A stretch of 32,109 bases of DNA from Flavobacteriales bacterium (GTDB taxonomy: Bacteria; Bacteroidota; Bacteroidia; Flavobacteriales_D; Crocinitomicaceae): positions 1 through 32,109 of the forward strand of contig CANCQX010000016.1 of NCBI GenBank assembly GCA_947380375.1, given 5' to 3'. Numbering within the stretch: the stretch's first letter is position 1; every line of letters begins with the position of its first letter. The position numbers and the translations under genes were made by a program. Shown here one piece after another: positions 30,414 through 32,109 of this stretch. The notes beneath the pieces are model-generated. The model did no database searches. It was not told where the DNA came from and saw nothing but the letters and a program-made list of their open reading frames with translations.

Positions 30414-31697
30414 ATGAGTGACCTACTAAAAAAAGACAAACAATATGTGTGGCACCCATTTACTCAAATGAAAAATGCAGATGAACCACTTGAAATAATA
30501 AAAGCTGAAAAAACTATTTTATATACCGCAGATGGAAAAAAATACATTGATTGTAATTCATCTTGGTGGGTAAATGTTCATGGGCATGGGCATCCACATA
30601 TAGGAAAAGCTATCAATGAACAATTTTTCAAGATAGATCATGTAATTTTTGCAGGCGCAACTCACCCAAAGGCTGTAGAACTTGCTGAACGAATTATTAA
30701 TATATTACCAAAGAATCACTTTCAAAAAGTATTTTTTTCTGATGATGGCTCAACTGCTGTAGAAGTTGCTCTAAAAATGGCATTCCAATATTGGTTTAAT
30801 AAAAATGAACCTCGAAAAAGAATATTAGCATTGGATGGTGGTTATCACGGGGATACATTTGGAGCTATGGCAATTGGGCAAAGAGGTTATTTTAATAAAC
30901 CTTTTGAACATTTCTTTTTTGATGTAGACCTATTAGATTTTCCAAATACTGATAAAGAAAATGAATTATTAGTAAAAGCAGAAAGCTTATTCAAAACAAA
31001 TGAATTTGCTTGTGTAATTCTTGAACCAATAATTCAAGGATCTGCTGGAATGAAAACATACTCCATTAAATGGTTGAATAAATTAGTCAAGCTTGCTCAA
31101 AAACATGATGTATTGATCATTTTTGATGAAGTAATGACAGCATGGGGCCGAACAGGTAAATTATTTGCAATGAATCATTGTGAAATTGTACCAGATATTG
31201 TTTGCCTATCGAAAGGATTAACAGGAGGAGTTCTACCATTAGGATTAACCGTAACCCATAACAAAATCTATAATGCCTTTCTTTCAGACGAAAAATCTAA
31301 AGCATTATTACATGGTCACTCTTTTACAGGAAATCCTATCGTATGTGCAGCTGCTTGCGCAAGTTTAGATTTATTCGAAAAAGACGAAACTTGGAAGAAA
31401 ATAGAATTTATATGTAATAAAAATACAGAATTTCTACAAAAAATTAAAAATCATAAATCAATAAAAGAAGTTCGTAAATGTGGAACTATTCTAGCTATTG
31501 AAATAAATACAGGAGAAGGAAATTCATATTTCTCTACTATCAGAGATGAGGCTTATAAATATTTTTTAGGAAAAGGTTTATTAATTAGACCATTAGGTAA
31601 TGTTATTTTTATAAACCCCCCATATTCTATAACAGAAAATGAAATCAACAAAATTTATATTGAAATCTTACAATTTTTAGAAAATATTAAAAAATAA
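30414..31697 (+). CDS. bioA: Adenosylmethionine-8-amino-7-oxononanoate aminotransferase
   Basis: BioA is a PLP enzyme that makes 7,8-diaminopelargonic acid. In this 427-residue protein the motifs are VWHPFTQM near the N-terminus, SSWWVNVHGHGHPHIGKAI, GDTFGAMAIGQRG, LIIFDEVMTAWGRTGKLFA and the PLP-binding lysine Lys267 in LSKGLTGGVLPLG. HGHSFTGNPIVCAAA is also typical. It follows bioD in one operon. The convergent partial gene at the window end begins only 6 bp after its stop, with no clear terminator between. Confidence 0.96.
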   Translation: MSDLLKKDKQYVWHPFTQMKNADEPLEIIKAEKTILYTADGKKYIDCNSSWWVNVHGHGHPHIGKAINEQFFKIDHVIFAGATHPKAVELAERIINILPKNHFQKVFFSDDGSTAVEVALKMAFQYWFNKNEPRKRILALDGGYHGDTFGAMAIGQRGYFNKPFEHFFFDVDLLDFPNTDKENELLVKAESLFKTNEFACVILEPIIQGSAGMKTYSIKWLNKLVKLAQKHDVLIIFDEVMTAWGRTGKLFAMNHCEIVPDIVCLSKGLTGGVLPLGLTVTHNKIYNAFLSDEKSKALLHGHSFTGNPIVCAAACASLDLFEKDETWKKIEFICNKNTEFLQKIKNHKSIKEVRKCGTILAIEINTGEGNSYFSTIRDEAYKYFLGKGLLIRPLGNVIFINPPYSITENEINKIYIEILQFLENIKK

Positions 31698-31703
31698 ATT
31701 TAA

Positions 31704-32108
31704 TTAATTTGTAAGAGAATTTATTCTGCTTAATATCTCAATAATAGAATTATTATTTTTTAAATTATCATTATTAGCAATGTATTCTAGTATATAAGAA
31801 GAATTAATTCCTTTTGTTCCTTCTGGTAAATTACTAAACTCAACAAAAGAATTAACTATAAAACTAGCATTATCAGCCCTCATAGTAAAAAGATCAAAAC
31901 CTTGATGATATTTTGTAATATGAAGTTCATACTGTTTGAGCAAAATAACTGTTATAAAATAATTAAAATCTTGTTCTGATTTTAAACTATTCTTATCTTG
32001 AGTAGATAAAAAATTATTTAGTGAACTATTTTCAATAATTGAATTAGTAAGATTCAACTGACTTGGTTTAAATGAATCTGCTAATGTTTTTAAAATTGAA
32101 ATATTAGT
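31704..32108 (-). CDS. Hypothetical protein, 5' end beyond the window (partial)
   Basis: The minus-strand frame is open from the window edge to a stop at 31704-31706, giving the last 134 residues. A TTG at 32057 could start a 117-residue version, but the frame continues upstream without a stop, so the gene probably begins outside. The sequence is rich in Asn, Ser and Ile, without a signal peptide or membrane helix in the visible part. I recognise no family. It converges on bioA with 6 bp between. Confidence 0.55.
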   Translation of the reverse strand, partial: TNISILKTLADSFKPSQLNLTNSIIENSSLNNFLSTQDKNSLKSEQDFNYFITVILLKQYELHITKYHQGFDLFTMRADNASFIVNSFVEFSNLPEGTKGINSSYILEYIANNDNLKNNNSIIEILSRINSLTN

Positions 32109-32109
32109 T

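Noticed and set aside
1-32109. CRISPR arrays, tRNA or rRNA genes, transposases and integrases
   Set aside because: I found no regularly spaced direct repeats, no tRNA-like cloverleaf or rRNA sequence, and no transposase or integrase motifs in any frame.

Overview
The window is AT-rich DNA from a member of the Bacteroidetes, most likely the Flavobacteriales. The evidence is repeated TAnnTTTG-type -7 promoter boxes, almost no Shine-Dalgarno sites, a type IX secretion (T9SS) C-terminal sorting domain, a SPOR protein with an HU-CCDC81-like N-terminus, and a GlmM-type mutase beside typical flavobacterial housekeeping genes. I cannot name a genus from the sequence alone. Both ends cut through genes of unknown function.

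Layout. Positions 1-6372 (+): a truncated gene, an MltF-like lytic transglycosylase, miaA, an ABC ATPase/permease pair and a TlpA-like thioredoxin lipid/envelope-type protein, closed by a strong bidirectional terminator. Positions 6459-11586 (-): a 1-Cys peroxiredoxin, a SPOR-domain protein, an MBL-fold hydrolase, a DMT transporter and ribD. Positions 11624-13619 (+): an MFS transporter, divergent from ribD, and a small lipoprotein. Positions 13741-17837 (-): a complete diversity-generating retroelement (DGR) with a T9SS-sorted protein upstream. Positions 18151-19811 (+): two paralogous HigBA/RelE-Xre toxin-antitoxin modules, the first with a nonsense-mutated toxin. Positions 19891-22364: a 2-Cys peroxiredoxin divergent from an OxyR-type regulator, then an O-methyltransferase. 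Positions 22505-31697: a SpoU methyltransferase, recF with DUF721, a TPR protein, ribH, a glmM-like mutase, pheT and bioD-bioA.

The most interesting element is the DGR. A reverse transcriptase with the DGR-type motif 4 (IGxxxSQ) and YVDD, an Avd-like four-helix protein and a 131-bp template repeat (TR) lie next to a secreted target protein whose last 44 codons are the variable repeat (VR). By hand alignment the TR and VR core differ at 23 positions, and all 23 are adenines in the sense-strand TR (23 of 51 adenines; none of the 80 other bases). The target has a signal peptide, a Bacteroidetes N-terminal domain, 70 uninterrupted Gly-X-Y triplets and a C-terminal DUF1566/C-type-lectin-like domain carrying the VR, so it looks like a collagen stalk with a hypervariable tip. 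A terminator-like hairpin sits between the TR and the RT start.

Other themes are oxidative stress (two peroxiredoxins and an OxyR homologue that keeps both redox cysteines), apparently leaderless transcription of several genes (start codon 4-5 nt after the -7 box), and cofactor synthesis (ribD, ribH, bioD, bioA).
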